From the NCBI GenBank assembly GCA_036186865.1, contig AP025069.1, forward strand, positions 13,286,085 through 13,350,084: 64,000 nucleotides of DNA, written 5' to 3'. Both the position numbers and the translations under genes were made by a program. Each line of letters starts with the position of its first letter. The first letter of the stretch is position 1. Below are positions 23,283-35,000 of this stretch, one piece after another. This DNA is from Eustoma russellianum. Its lineage: Eukaryota > Streptophyta > Magnoliopsida > Gentianales > Gentianaceae. Under the pieces are notes generated by a model. That model had not been told where the DNA came from. It ran no database searches and saw nothing but the letters and a program-made list of their open reading frames with translations.

Positions 23283-25630
23283 CTCTCTGTTTCGTTTCTT
23301 TTAAAAAGGGAGACCTCTTTGTGCCTCCCTAGAAACGTTTTTTCCGGCCACTAGGATCACCGGCGGATCGTTACCGGTGGTCTTAGTCGGTTTCTTATCA
23401 GGGATTTCCTGAAATCTTTATTTTTTAGATTTCTGATCTCGTCGTTTGTGGGTCAGAATTTCGGTTTGGAAGATAGACAATGGCTGGAGAAAAGATCTTG
23501 ACAAACTACACTCAAGGGCTGAAGTCTGATTTCTCAACTAAACCGGAGAAGGATTTGGCTTCAAACAAAGATGGAATTCCTCCTATTGTACCATCTCCGC
23601 CCATTCTAGGTGTCATGGATCCAGTGTATATGGCAGACCAGAGCTTGTATTACCCACCAACCAATTGCTATGGTTATTACTACCCAGGGATTGATGGATT
23701 TCCTCCTTTGGATGATCAAGGTTATCTTAGCTCGGGTGTCCCCTCAGAGAATGTTTCACCGCTGTACTATTTACCTGGTTATAATCCGTTTGCACCTGGA
23801 TTTATTGTTCCCGATGGAGAACATCCCTATACACCACCTGGGTTTCAGCCACCCAGTTTATACAGACCAGAAACACAATCACGTGATTCAATATGTGCTC
23901 TAGACGATGACAAGGTTGCAAAAAAATCAGACAATTTGAAGCCTGTGCTTGGCCAGTATGGTTCCATCAAATCGAATGGTTATAATGCTTCAAAAAACAA
24001 TGAACTCTTCACTGAGAAAGCCTTCAGATTGGAGTTTGAACTCTAATGCTCAAGAATTTGCCTTGCACCTAAATCTCTCTCTCAGACACAATGTTTCGGG
24101 TCCATGTACAAGTTTGGTTATGGTTTCCAGTCCTCCTCCGGGAATCCAAACGGCGTTTATCATGCTGGAAAATACCCACCATTCAGCAGCCAAAACCAAG
24201 GTCTTTACATGCCATATGGTTCGATGAACTACCAACCAAATCGAAGGTTATAGAATGGGAACCAGAAGTTTAGGTCAAGATACAATTACAGGCAAGATGG
24301 ATATAGTGAAGCTTCTGTTGAGATTACTCGTGGCCCTAGGGCTAGCAGTAAGGCGGAGCAGCCTAAGCCGTCCTCAGAAGATGCACAGCAAGAGCAGAAT
24401 GTTGGTAGGGATACATACAACTTGGAAGATTTTCAGACGGAGTATAACAACGCTAAGTTTTATGTGATCAAGTCATACAGTGAAGATGATGTTCATAAGA
24501 GCATTAAGTATTCTGTTTGGTCTAGTACTCCAAAGGAAACAAAAAGCTTGATGTTGCTTTCCGTGAATCTGATACTAAAGCAACTGAAGAAGGAAACAAG
24601 CATCCAGTTTTCCTATTTTTTTCAGTAAGCATGATTCCACTTGATAATTTATACTTTGTTTTTCAAGGCTTTGGCATTGTAGCATCTATGACAGTTCTCC
24701 GTTCAGGTTTCCCCGTGAACGGTAGTGGACAATTTGTGGGCACAGCCGAGATTGATTGGCCCTGTAGATTTTAATAAAAATATGGATTTCTGGCAGGTTG
24801 ACAAATGGAGTGGGTTCTTCCCCGTGAAGTGGCATATAGTTAAAGATCTCCCTAATCATCTGTTTAGGCATATTATCCTGGAAAATAATGAAAACAGAGC
24901 TGTCACACACAGCAGGGACACTCAGGAGGTTGGGCTGAAGCAAGGTCTTGAAATGCTAAGCATTTGCAAGAATTACTCAGCAAAGACATCTTTGTTAGAT
25001 GACTTCAATTTTTACGAAAATCGTGAGAAGTCCTTAAAAGCCAAGAGGCACAGCAAACCTGTTTCCGAGACAACCGACTTTCCTAAACTTGTTAATGGAG
25101 TTGATAGAGTCGAAGAAGAATCCAAAAGTAACATGTCTAATTCCATTCCTTCCCTTGTGGATCTCACAAACAACCTTATGCTCGAGGAGAAGTCCATGAA
25201 GCCGATAACATGCTAAAGGACCAGGAAGCTCATATAGCAATTGCTGGAGTTCTGCATGTTCAAAAATTAGTTTGTCCCTAGGCTGCTGCAGTTTACCAAA
25301 TTTTTCTGGGTTCAAGCTATGGTTGACATCAGCGATTTTACCGTGATCACCTGGAGGGTAGTTTTGCTGTCTTCTTCTTAGTGATGTTTTTTCAAGTTTG
25401 TTTGAAAGGGGGTTCCTTTTGGTCAGTTTTTTAGCTGTTTTCCTACCCAAATCTAGTATACATGTGTTCCGTACATGGGAGGAAAGATGTAGTTCTATAC
25501 TTCTAAGACTGTTAGCTGAATGAAGGGACAAGTTTATTTATAATGCTTTTATTTTCAACAGATTTCAGGTTGTCCTCTGCGCCTGTTTTATTTAGCAAGC
25601 ATGAAGGCAGAATGTTGTAATAAAAAAAAA
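23283..25630 (+). pseudogene. Retrocopy of a YTH-domain m6A reader (ECT/YTHDF-like)
   Basis: A cDNA-like copy with about 200 bases of 5' UTR, a start codon at 23480 (MAGEKILTNYTQG), a low-complexity Tyr/Pro/Gly-rich N-terminal half, a YTH domain, 3' UTR and a terminal A run (25622-25630). Ten-base target duplications flank it. The YTH part is clear: KFYVIKSYSEDDVHKSIKY with VWSSTP near 24450-24530, then WQVDKWSGFFPVKWHIVKD and FRHIILENNENR at 24790-24900; all three aromatic-cage Trp positions are present. Frameshifts near 24030, 24245, 24540 and 24760, and an extra 90 bases inside the domain (24625-24714), break it. YTH proteins bind N6-methyladenosine in mRNA; this copy cannot encode one. 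The flanks indicate LINE-mediated retroposition. Confidence 0.9.
24625..24714 (+). other. Probable retained intron inside the YTH retrocopy
   Basis: Ninety bases split the conserved FFS-V-N-G-S-G stretch of the YTH domain. The block begins GTAAGC and contains CGTTCAG (24700-24706), matching donor and acceptor rules, with eight further bases before the homology resumes at GTGAAC. The likeliest explanation is that an incompletely spliced transcript was reverse-transcribed; the eight leftover bases are unexplained. Confidence 0.6.
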
Positions 25631-27949
25631 TACATTCGGTTTTTTATGTATAATATATATACACATACGGTTTATATATATATATACACACGCATAGGTG
25701 TATAGATCTATGTATGTACATATACGGATCTATACGTGTTATGTATACGTGTAATATATATTTTAAAGAGAGGAAATGAATAAGTATTGGTGTACTACAT
25801 ACTATATAGTAAAAAGATTTTATAAGTGTATATATAGTATATTTATATATTAGGCCTTAGGGCCTTGATGACAAAATGATTTCATAATATTTTGTACAAG
25901 TATATATATGTATATATGATGAATATGTTAAGCTATGAAATGAATAAGTTTGATGTTATACATATATCATAAAATGGTTATATAAAATATATCTACATAT
26001 ATTCACATTCGGCCACTAGCCTTAATTGACAACAAGTGATTTCAATATATTTCATACAAATATATATATGTATATATGATGAATATGTTAAGATATGAAA
26101 ATGAATAAGTTTTGGATATTACATAATATATCACAAAATGACTTATATATGTATAATATTATGTATATATATGTTCGGCCCTTAGCCTTATTAACAAAGA
26201 TGATTTCATCATATTTTTATAAGTATATACGTATATATGATGAACTATGTTAAGATATGAAAGTAGGCTAAGTATGTAATTTATGTTTATGTTATGAAAA
26301 GTAAGAAACATAATAGTTCACATTTATGTGTGCGTAAGTATAAGACTACTAACTTTTACATGTACGTACATGATATGTTACATGTTATGTATACTAACAT
26401 ATAGATTATGATAAGATGTAAGTTATGAAATCTTAATATGAAATGTTAAGATAATTAGAAAATTCATGTTGTAAGCAATTAAGTTATGAATTATGATATG
26501 CATGTATTGGAATAGATGTATCAAATTATTGTGAGATGATAATTAAGAAAAATGGGCTGTTTTGGTGTTATGGCCGAGTGGCCAATATTGGGTGATGAAA
26601 ATAGTATTTGCTTAAGCTGTGATGTGTAGAAGGAAAATAAGTATTTGATGAGGCTACAAAATGTAGAAGAACCAAAAGTATCCTCATATGTTTGTCTCAC
26701 GTTGCATGAAAACAAGATTTGCAAAGTTATGTTGTCACATCTCATGTTTTAAAAGTTCATATGCATAGGAATAATAAACACGAGACGAATGATTTCGATA
26801 GACACGATATGTTATGTTGAAGCGTTGTCCTGACATCGGGACCGGAGTGGTAGGTGTCAGGGGGCCCATGTTTACGTTATGGCTGAGTGTAACACCGGGT
26901 CTGGGACACGGGATCTCAGTCATAATGCGTCACTGTTAGTACATGTGCATATGATTCATGATGTTATGTCGCACATGTACTATACGGGGAATCATTCGGT
27001 ATGTCGTGCGTTATTATTCTTATGAAAAGTGCTATAGCTAATGAATGTAAATGTTATGTCTTCATGTTATGAAAAAGTCATGTTATGCTAGTTATGAATA
27101 TGTCATGTTATGCAAGTTATGAAAATCATGTATGATTATGAAAAGTCATGTTTACGAAAAGTCATTTTATGAAGTCATGGTTTATGCATCACGTCATGAT
27201 CATGTCACCTTAGGTTATGATAAGAATTCTTTAGTATATGATAGCACTACAGTGGACAATGTAGTGTTAGCATGAGAATGTAGTACATGTAAGATATGCA
27301 AAGATGGTATAAGTTATGGATTAGAAGTTAAGTATGGATATAGTATGATGATGGGATCAAGCAGAATGAGATGCTGTTATGCTATTTATGCTTTGAAATC
27401 TTCCTAATTTATCTGCTTTCAGTTTATAGCAGTTTACAGATATGATATGATACTTTATTTGTTAGAAGGAAACGCGCTTATTATATTCAAAAGTTTATGG
27501 TTATTATGATTTGTCACCTCGTCTCTTCCATGTATGATCCACATGTCGTATCTGGTAAGATACTTGCTGAGTGATTAAAAGTCGGTAGCTATCGCTCATA
27601 CTTGCCTCATTTATAATTTTCCAGATAACAGTATCAATATACAAGCTCGTTGAAGACATGCTAGATAGACCATTGATAACGAAGAGCATACTGAGAGATT
27701 ATTCGAAGGCATTAAGTTTCGAATTATGATGTATGATATATTATATCAGTATTCTGTGTAGGATGATTGTACAGTTTATGATGTAGTACAGTGCATGTCG
27801 ATGAAGATTTGTTTATGTATGTTGCTTTCACTTATCGATTCATTATTCATGTCGACGTGTACATGTATAGTATCGACGCTTTGTACTCTATGGAGTAGAG
27901 TACGGCGGGTGCACTGAGCCGGAACCCTGGGTTCGGGCGGGGCGCTACA

Positions 27950-28737
27950 TAATTGATCTGACACTCTGTTTTTTACGACATGTTACTTTATGGGACCAAA
28001 TGATGTTTTGACACGACATGACATCATGCTTGCATCTTGCATAATTCAAGATCATGAGGACATGTTGCATGTTACAGTTAATGGTTATAAGTTATTATTG
28101 GTATAGCATTACCTAAAAACATGCTTAAACGAACGTCAAGTAAGTACAGGATCCAAGATCAGGTATGGTATAGCATTCCCTAAAACATTCTTAAGCCGAA
28201 CGTCAAGTAAGTACAGGATCCAAGATCAGGTATGATTATGATTATTTGAGGTTTTTGGGGTAATACATTCATGTTTATGATTCTTTACGTATTTCATGGT
28301 AGTTTATTGTATTCTTGCTGGGTGATTTTTATCACTCACACTTTATTTTTCCCCCAGAGCCAGATAATGCCAAGATAGAATGGATCGAGGACGAGCCGAG
28401 TGTAGCTTATCCATAGGCGAGGAGTATGAAGGGAGCTAAGCTTAAGGACTTTTGTGCTGCCAAGACGTTTCGTACTATGACTATGTTTGAACTCTCTGGA
28501 TTTCAGTTATGTTATTTTAAGGGACTACTACTTTTGGAAACTTAGTAAATTAGTGATGCATGTTTGTTTTGAAAAGTTTTAATTCTGCCTAAATTTTACT
28601 ACCATGTTGAATGTTAGCATGGGAGTCCACGACTTATGTTATGGATGTTCGCATGTAATGCATGCCACCTTGTACTCTCCTCAGTGAAGTACGGCGGGTG
28701 CACCGTAACCAGACGAGGCCTGGTGCGGGGCGCTACA
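27950..28737 (+). mobile_element. Element A, 5' LTR (final part)
   Basis: It resumes A's LTR after complex B and matches about 35380-36179. It ends GGCGCTACA followed by the primer site. It includes the acceptor-like site with the short EPDNAKIEWIED frame (28357-28416) and the conserved terminus with CGGCGGGTGCACCG. Relative to the 3' LTR it has several one-base gaps. Confidence 0.9.
28357..28416 (+). other. Conserved short LTR open frame, element A 5' LTR
   Basis: Twenty codons including TAG, directly after TTTCCCCCAG. The peptide EPDNAKIEWIEDEP then runs to the stop. The equivalent in the 3' LTR is 35797-35856, with two residues changed. Similar short frames occupy the same place in LTRs F, G, E and D. 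Whether it is translated is unknown. Confidence 0.5.
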
Positions 28738-29037
28738 GGTGGTATCAGAGCCCAGGCTCTAGATTTCGGGCAGAACGTAGGACTAAGTTATGATCTTAGC
28801 AATCTAAGTTTGATCTTAGACCTAAGTCATGATCTTAGATGAGTGATGGCCTTAGACTAGGACCACGTAGACCGGGTTTAGGATGTAACTTAATAAGAAT
28901 CCTGAACTATGAAGCTAGGTCTATGACGTAAGACATGCCCTTTCCTTCCGTATTTTAAAATTTTGAATTATGGTCCTTGGTCAAATAAATTGATTTATTC
29001 CGATATTCTAAATAGAAGATAAACTCATAAGTGCAAC
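28738..29037 (+). other. Element A primer site and leader
   Basis: TGGTATCAGAGC at 28740-28751 is the initiator-Met primer site. The following 285 bases are an untranslated leader containing repeated phrases such as CTAAGTTATGATCTTAG and CTAAGTCATGATCTTAG. The same kind of phrase fills part of element D's interior. No gene. Confidence 0.7.
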
Positions 29038-30172
29038 ATGGTGAGGCCACATGGAAAACCTCCGAGAGCACGACTAGCTACTCAGGAGCCATTCCTCCAC
29101 CACCAGAACAGGTCCCGCCGCCACCTCAGCCGATCAGAATCCTCCAGCACAGAATAATCCAACACCGGCTCCACAGGCACCTGTTCCTCCGGTCATCCAG
29201 ATATGAATGCAATTTCAGACCTTTTGTCAAGTCGTTACGCAAATAGGACAGGGCCTAATTCATCAGAATGCTCCACCTCAGCCACATCAGCCAGTAAGGG
29301 ATGCCCAGTACTATTTTGAGAAGCTCAGAGAGCTAATGTACTCCCGTTTGAGGGAAAACCTGACCCAGATACAGCGGAGAAGTGGCTAGATGAAGTTGAA
29401 AATTGTTTTGAGCTAATTCAAGCCCCAGAGGAGATGAAGGCTCAGGCTATCAGACCTTTCTTAATCAGTGAAGCTAATCAATGGTGGAAGACGAATCTGC
29501 AACCTTTGCCCAGACCGATTACTTGGGAAAGATTTCTGCAAGAATTTCATAAGTTCTATATCCCCTCCGTCAAATTACAAAAGAGGCATGAGTTTGAATC
29601 TCTGAAGCAAGAGTCGGGCATGACAGTAGCTGAGTACGCAAATAAGTTCATCGCACTTGGGAGGTTTCATCAGCCTGTTACTATGAACGATGAAGAAACA
29701 AAAATGCTGAAGTTTGAGAGAGGTCTAAACCAAGAATTATGACATGGTTGGTAAATGCAAATCCTGCCAATTTTGGAGCACTTCTGGATGCATGCTACCG
29801 TATAGAGAGAGATATTATACGAAGAGATGATGTGGGTCAAAAGCGAGAAATACAAGGGACCATAAAGGAGAAGTATAGGAAAATGGCTAAGAAGAATTTC
29901 AGGGGATCCGTTCGTCAGGACATCTCAAGGACATAATCAGCGCCGCAAGCAAAAACCAAATAATCAGGCCCCATCTCAGCAGCCAGCAATACCAGTATGC
30001 CCTCATTGCCAGAAGAGGCACATGGGAGAGTGTAGGTGGAAGACAGGAAAGTTCTTTGGATGCGGAAAGGAGGGCCACATGATTAAGGATTGCCCGGAAA
30101 AGGGAGCACAACCACAACAACAGCAAAGGAATCAATGGCCACGTGCAAAATGCAAGGGTGCACGCCATGACT
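29038..30172 (+). pseudogene. Element A gag (Tekay-like chromovirus), broken
   Basis: The probable start is the ATG at 29038 (MVRPHGKPPRARLATQ). A Retrotrans_gag domain is readable around 29400-29850 (ANQWWKTNLQPLPRPITWER, EYANKFIALGRF, FERGL) and would form the capsid. Near the end (29998-30093) are two zinc-binding motifs: CPHCQKRHMGEC is complete, while the second reads FFGCGKEGHMIKDC and has lost its first Cys to Phe. Frameshifts near 29110, 29330, 29740 and 29930 and a stop after RGLNQEL disable it. Confidence 0.85.
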
Positions 30173-30239
30173 GATACTGATGTTGAAGAGACTGCTGGAC
30201 GTAGTGACTGGTAAGATTTAAAGTTTTATGTCTTCAATA

Positions 30240-30890
30240 CCTTTCACTTATGCCATGACCATCATATTACTTAGAAAAACGTGCCTGGTTCAGGAACTAT
30301 CCTAGTGTGTAGCATACCCGCAAATGTGTTGTTCGACAGTGGCGCTAGCCACTCATTTATCTCAAGGAAGTTTGCTAAGAATATCGATCATGATCCAGTC
30401 CGATTAGATTCACCTTATAGAGTAAAAGCAGCTGGTGACCAGGTGCTTGTTTCCCATCACATACTCAGAAATTGTGCGCTCGAGTTTAATGACCAGTTGT
30501 TTGAGGCCAATTTGATCCCCATATCCATGAGCGATTTCGACGTGATTCTCGGAATGGATTGGCTCTCAAAGAATCACGCTCACATTGACTGCCGAAGCAG
30601 GCAAGTTATCATTAGAACCCAGCTCGAGAAGAGATGTCATTCCAAGGAGGAACTAAGTTAAAGAAACCATCCAAGGAAGTCTTTGTTAACCGCAGCTCGT
30701 TCCAGCCAAGCATTAAAGAAGGTCATGAAAGATTCTTGGTTTATGTTCTAAGTGCTTGAACAAGAAAGCCCTACCCTTACACAAGTTCCAGTTGTTAATG
30801 AATACCCTGATGTATTTCCTGTGATCTGCCTGGACTACCTCCTGATCGCGAGATTACTTTCGAAATAAACCTTGTTCCAGGAACCGAACA
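30240..30890 (+). pseudogene. Element A protease and start of reverse transcriptase
   Basis: A gypsy-type aspartic protease is readable at 30281-30600, with the active-site motif FDSGASHSFIS and the C-terminal DVILGMDWL. Past a stop at 30661, fragments of the linker and the first residues of the reverse-transcriptase region follow (NEYPDVFP, PPDREITFEINLVPGT). The frame then jumps directly to integrase near 30885, so the entire reverse-transcriptase and RNase H core is deleted. Confidence 0.85.
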
Positions 30891-31990
30891 CCAAAGACCT
30901 GCTGGATTGTTACAACCCTTGGAAGTGCCAGAATGGAAATGGGATCACATCACCATGGACTTTGTGACCGATCTAACCCAAGACTAAGTATGGGAACGAT
31001 GCTATATGGGTCATTGTGGATCATTTGACTAAGTCTGCTCACTTTTTAGCTATGAAAATAAAAGCATCTATGGAGAAGTTAGGCTATATGTATATTGATC
31101 AGATTGGTTTGTTTACATGGAGTGCCCATCAGTATTGTATGCAACCGCGACCCCCATTTACTTCAAGATTTTGGACCGCCTTTCAAAAGGCAATGGGCAC
31201 AGAGATAAGAATGAGCTCAGCGTTTCATCCTCAAACAGATGGACAATCAGAAAGAACAATCCAAACCCTTGAGGACATGCTCCGCGCTTGCATTCTTGAT
31301 TTTGGAGGAAGCTGGGATAAAAGCCTTAGCTCGTTGAGTTTTCTTACAATAATAGCTTCCACAGATCCATCAGAATGGCACCCTATAAGGCATTGTATGG
31401 ACGAAAATGTCGATCCCCACTATATTGGACGAAATTGGAGAATAAGATCTACGCAGGACCCGACATTGTTGAGCAAACAAAAGAGAATGTAAAGTTAGTC
31501 CAACAAAGGACTAAGAGCAGCGCAAGATAGAACGAAGATATGGGCAGATGAAAGAAGGAGACCTTTGGAGTTCAAGAAGGAGAGAAAGTCTTTCTGAAAG
31601 TTTCTCCGACCAAGGAGTTAAGAGATTTTGCGTCAAAGGGAAACTAAGTCCAAGATTCGTTGGACCTTATAAAGTGCTTGAGAAAGTAGGGGAAGTTGCA
31701 TACCGCTTAGCGTTGCCACCATCCCTTTCTCAGTTACATGATGTATTCCATGTTTCTCAACTCCGTCGATATGCATATGACCCAAGCCACATCCTTGAAG
31801 ATCAACAGTTGAAGGTTGAAAAGATGTAACTTATTAAGAGGAACCCTTAAGGATAGTTGATCGGAAAGAGAAAGTTTTAAGGAAGAGATCTATACCCATG
31901 GTGAAGGTACAATGGAGGCATCATTTGGAAGAAGAAGGAACATGGGAAATGGAAGAAGATATGAGGAGTAGATACCACCCATCTTTTTGA
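30891..31990 (+). pseudogene. Element A integrase C-terminal part and chromodomain
   Basis: It begins at HQRPAGLLQPLEVPEWKWD, shortly before the catalytic core (ITMDFV). SAFHPQTDGQSERT with the catalytic Glu lies near 31220-31260, and MAPYKALYGRKCRSP near 31370-31410. The integrase C-terminal fold is visible as KVFLKVSPTK, LSPRFVGPYKVLEKVGEVAY and LPPSLSQLHDVFHVSQLRRY. A chromodomain-like tail (KVQWRHHLEEEGTWEMEEDM) ends near 31990. This order and tail identify a Tekay/Del-type chromovirus. Many stops and frameshifts show it is dead. Confidence 0.88.
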
Positions 31991-31999
31991 CTAGTTCCA

Positions 32000-32036
32000 A
32001 AGTTTCGAGGACAAAACTTATGATAAGGGGGGAGGA
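32000..32036 (+). promoter_or_regulatory. Element A hairpin and polypurine tract
   Basis: AAGTTTCGAGGACAAAACTT (32000-32019) is the A version of the hairpin seen in B, with one stem pair lost. AAGGGGGGAGGA (32025-32036) directly precedes the 3' LTR. Confidence 0.8.
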
Positions 32037-35000
32037 TGTTGTACCCCAACGATCGTGTACGTGAAAACTATGAATATGAGACGGAATGAAAGCGACAATT
32101 TCTTATAGCGCGTGTTACTTAAGTCACTTAACCCTCTTTACTTAATTATATTTGAGGTGATACCAGCCAAATTAGATAAGGGAAACTTCAAGAAAGTAGT
32201 ACATGAAATATAGAGTTATATGAACCATACATACCACTATGTATGTATGTACGTGTATAAGATATATGTGTACGAAATGTATAAATACCTACATGCATAT
32301 ACATAGGAAGATATATATATCTATATATATAGTACACATGGCGTGTATATATATGTATACATACAAATGCTAATCTTGGAATATGATAAAACAAGGAAAA
32401 CAATATAGTACATGAACTAAAATTACAAGAAATATCAGTTGCCCAAGAAGCCCAAAATTCGGCCAAGGCATGAAGGGGATTCTAGAATTCTCTAGCCAAT
32501 TTTATTAGTTAAAATAATTACTTAAAGTCTACTACAACTATTAAGACAAGAAGTTATTATGCAAAGAATAAATAGAAAACCAAATAGACATGCATTTAAG
32601 GAACAAGTAAGACAACTCATTAAAGAAAGAGGTAGTATGGTTGAGGTCATAAAGACCCCAACCAACCGCCCCCTTAGTGTCTAGACATGGAGGATTTTTT
32701 AAATCCTACCATGGTTACTTTTTCCCTTAAACCAAGGTTAAGATAACCATGATTTGATAAAGTAACTTGGGTTAGCACTAAAGTAACCATAGTTGGAATA
32801 AAGTAACCAAGGTTATTACTAACCTAACCTTGATTAACACTCATCAGAACCCTAACCCTCCTACTTCTCCTCCAAACCGTACACCCCTAGCATGTTTTGA
32901 TTTAAAACCCTTCTACAAACATCTACCTTCTTGTCATCTTGAGACTCCTCTCAAGACACATTCAAGCAAGAGCAACACTTAGCAATAATTTCCTCCTCCC
33001 ATCACCACAAAGATTCCGGCCCCTTCATCTTGAAGGATAGAAGTTCAACTTCACTTTCAAGACTCAAGAAGACATCTAGGTAAGTCTTGTTCCAAGCTTC
33101 CTTAAGTGAATTCTTGTTTTGGTGAATAATGAAGCTAACATGAATCCTTCCCTTCACATCAAAACCGTGACATCCATGGGTTAAATAGGTGAAAGCCTTC
33201 AACTTTCCTAGGTGGTGTTATATTGAGGTGCTTGCATCTCCATTCCAAGCTCATTTTGGTAAGATGCTCTAGCCTCAAACATATCCTATTTTTACTATTG
33301 AATGAAGACTACCCTCTTCTTTCCTCTCCATCAAAACCGTGGTAGAAAGAGGTGGATTTCAACTCAACTCACTCCATAACCAAGCAAAGACAAGAGCTTT
33401 AGCTTGAAGAGGAAAGTGTACAATGATCTCTCATGATTTATTTAAAGAGTTTGTGACTTGAATGCTTAGAAGTTCTTAAGATATGATCTTAGTTGGATAT
33501 CTTAGTTTGAAACGATATCTTAGTGATTCCCTAAGAACAATGCTTTGCATGTGATTATTTCCTTCAAAGATGAAGTCTTTTCCTATATGCTATTTGAAAA
33601 TAAGGCTGACCTAGAGTGAAATAAGGTTCATCTAAGTAGTTCTAGACAAGATTGACAAGTGAATGTAACACAAAAAGTCCTAAGGAAAGTATACTTTGAA
33701 AGCTAGGAGCTTTATGAGGTTGTTGGTAAGTTTAGATTAAGATGACTCTTGAATATGAATGCATGATTGAAATGTGTTTGTAAAATTTGGGGTAAGGCAA
33801 CACACAAGTTTCGGCCCAAAATATGGAGTGAAGACATAGACATTTGACTTGGATAGATGACAAAATAGCAAACCACTAGAAGTGGACAGAATAGAGTGAC
33901 GTTTTAGATGGTTTAAGAACTGACCTTATAGACCTTCAATGAAGCTAATTTTTGGTAAAAGTTAGCCTTATGAGTGTAGCCCAAGTGAGAGTTAGAATTT
34001 TGTTAAAATAAGCTAAGGATTATTTTTGAGAAATTATACGGTAAAACTGCTCCAGTAGAAAATCCTGGAGCTGGGCAGAATTGATCACTGGTTTAAACAA
34101 ATTAAAAGAGGACATTGTGGACCTTTAATAAATCTTATTTTTGGCACAGAGCTAGTCCCATGAGTGTAGCAGAGATGAGAGTTGGAATTTCGGTGTAAAA
34201 TAAATTATAGGTAAGTTTTAATAAAATATTTGGTAAGACTGGTCAGACCTGAAAAACTAGAACTGAGCAGAATTGTAGCCTCTGTTGGTTGGCTTGAAAA
34301 GAGACCTTGTAGATGACCAATAAAACTGATTTTTGTCATGGTAAGAATCCTATGAGTTTAGTGAACACGCCAACTGGAATTTTGGTAAAACAAGTTCTGG
34401 ATTATTTTATATGAATTAATTAGTCAAACTGCTCAACTGAAATCACTGGAACCAACCTGAAGTTTAGTAACGACTTTATGGACTCAGAAAAGGGACTTAG
34501 AGATATGAAAATAGGCTAAATTTCGGTAGGATACTAGTTCCACATGTTTATGATTTGTGCGATTTGGAATTACTGAAAAACAAATCTCGGATTTGCCGCA
34601 ATTGAATTTTTAGTAGAATATGTCAGTTCAGTTTCAGCACCTAACCCATTTCAGAAATTAATTAAATGAGCCCCTTTATGATTATCAAAATAATCTGAAA
34701 TTTTTACGACATGTATCTAAGATTCCACCTAACGTATTGGTGACAAAAGATTATGGAAATGGACTTATTTGGTTAGCTTAACCGCCCCATGAATAAGAAG
34801 TAAAAGTCTGGAAGAATTTAGCTTCCGCATTCATGCATGTTGATATGTTAATAGGAATGCATACGATTATCCATGTCATGACTTGCATTGCATATCACTA
34901 CATGTATCACGCATGATCATAAAACTGATTTTCATGGATTTTATGATGCAAGCAAGTTTTATAAGCAACTGTGTTTTCGTATGCATGAAAAGTTATTACG

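Larger units (their letters stand above)
1845..27949 (+). mobile_element. Complex B: tandem LTR-interior-LTR-interior-LTR non-autonomous gypsy-like element
   Basis: Three copies of the same LTR (starts at 1845, 6377 and 21784; ends at 5697, 11170 and 27949) alternate with two copies of a short interior. One pair of TAATT duplications bounds the whole block. Each interior has an initiator-Met type primer site at its left end and a polypurine tract at its right end, but no gag or pol. LTR termini (TGTTA...GCGCTGCA or GCTACA), primer site and the hairpin next to the polypurine tract resemble the Tekay-like elements here, so it was probably mobilised by such a chromovirus. Later insertions inside it are a LINE fragment, a copia element and a YTH retrocopy. 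Confidence 0.85.
21784..27949 (+). repeat. B LTR3 (interrupted by a YTH retrocopy)
   Basis: It matches LTR1 from TGTTACGACCC onward, apart from the insertion at 23283-25640. The right part (about 25900-27949) carries many single-base deletions relative to LTR1 and LTR2, for example in GGCCACTAGGCC and CCCTTAGGCC. It ends GGCGCTACA rather than GCTGCA. Confidence 0.88.

Noticed and set aside
28740..28763. Possible tRNA gene at the conserved TGGTATCAGAGC sites
   Set aside because: It is only the short primer-binding match adjacent to LTR ends, without a tRNA body.
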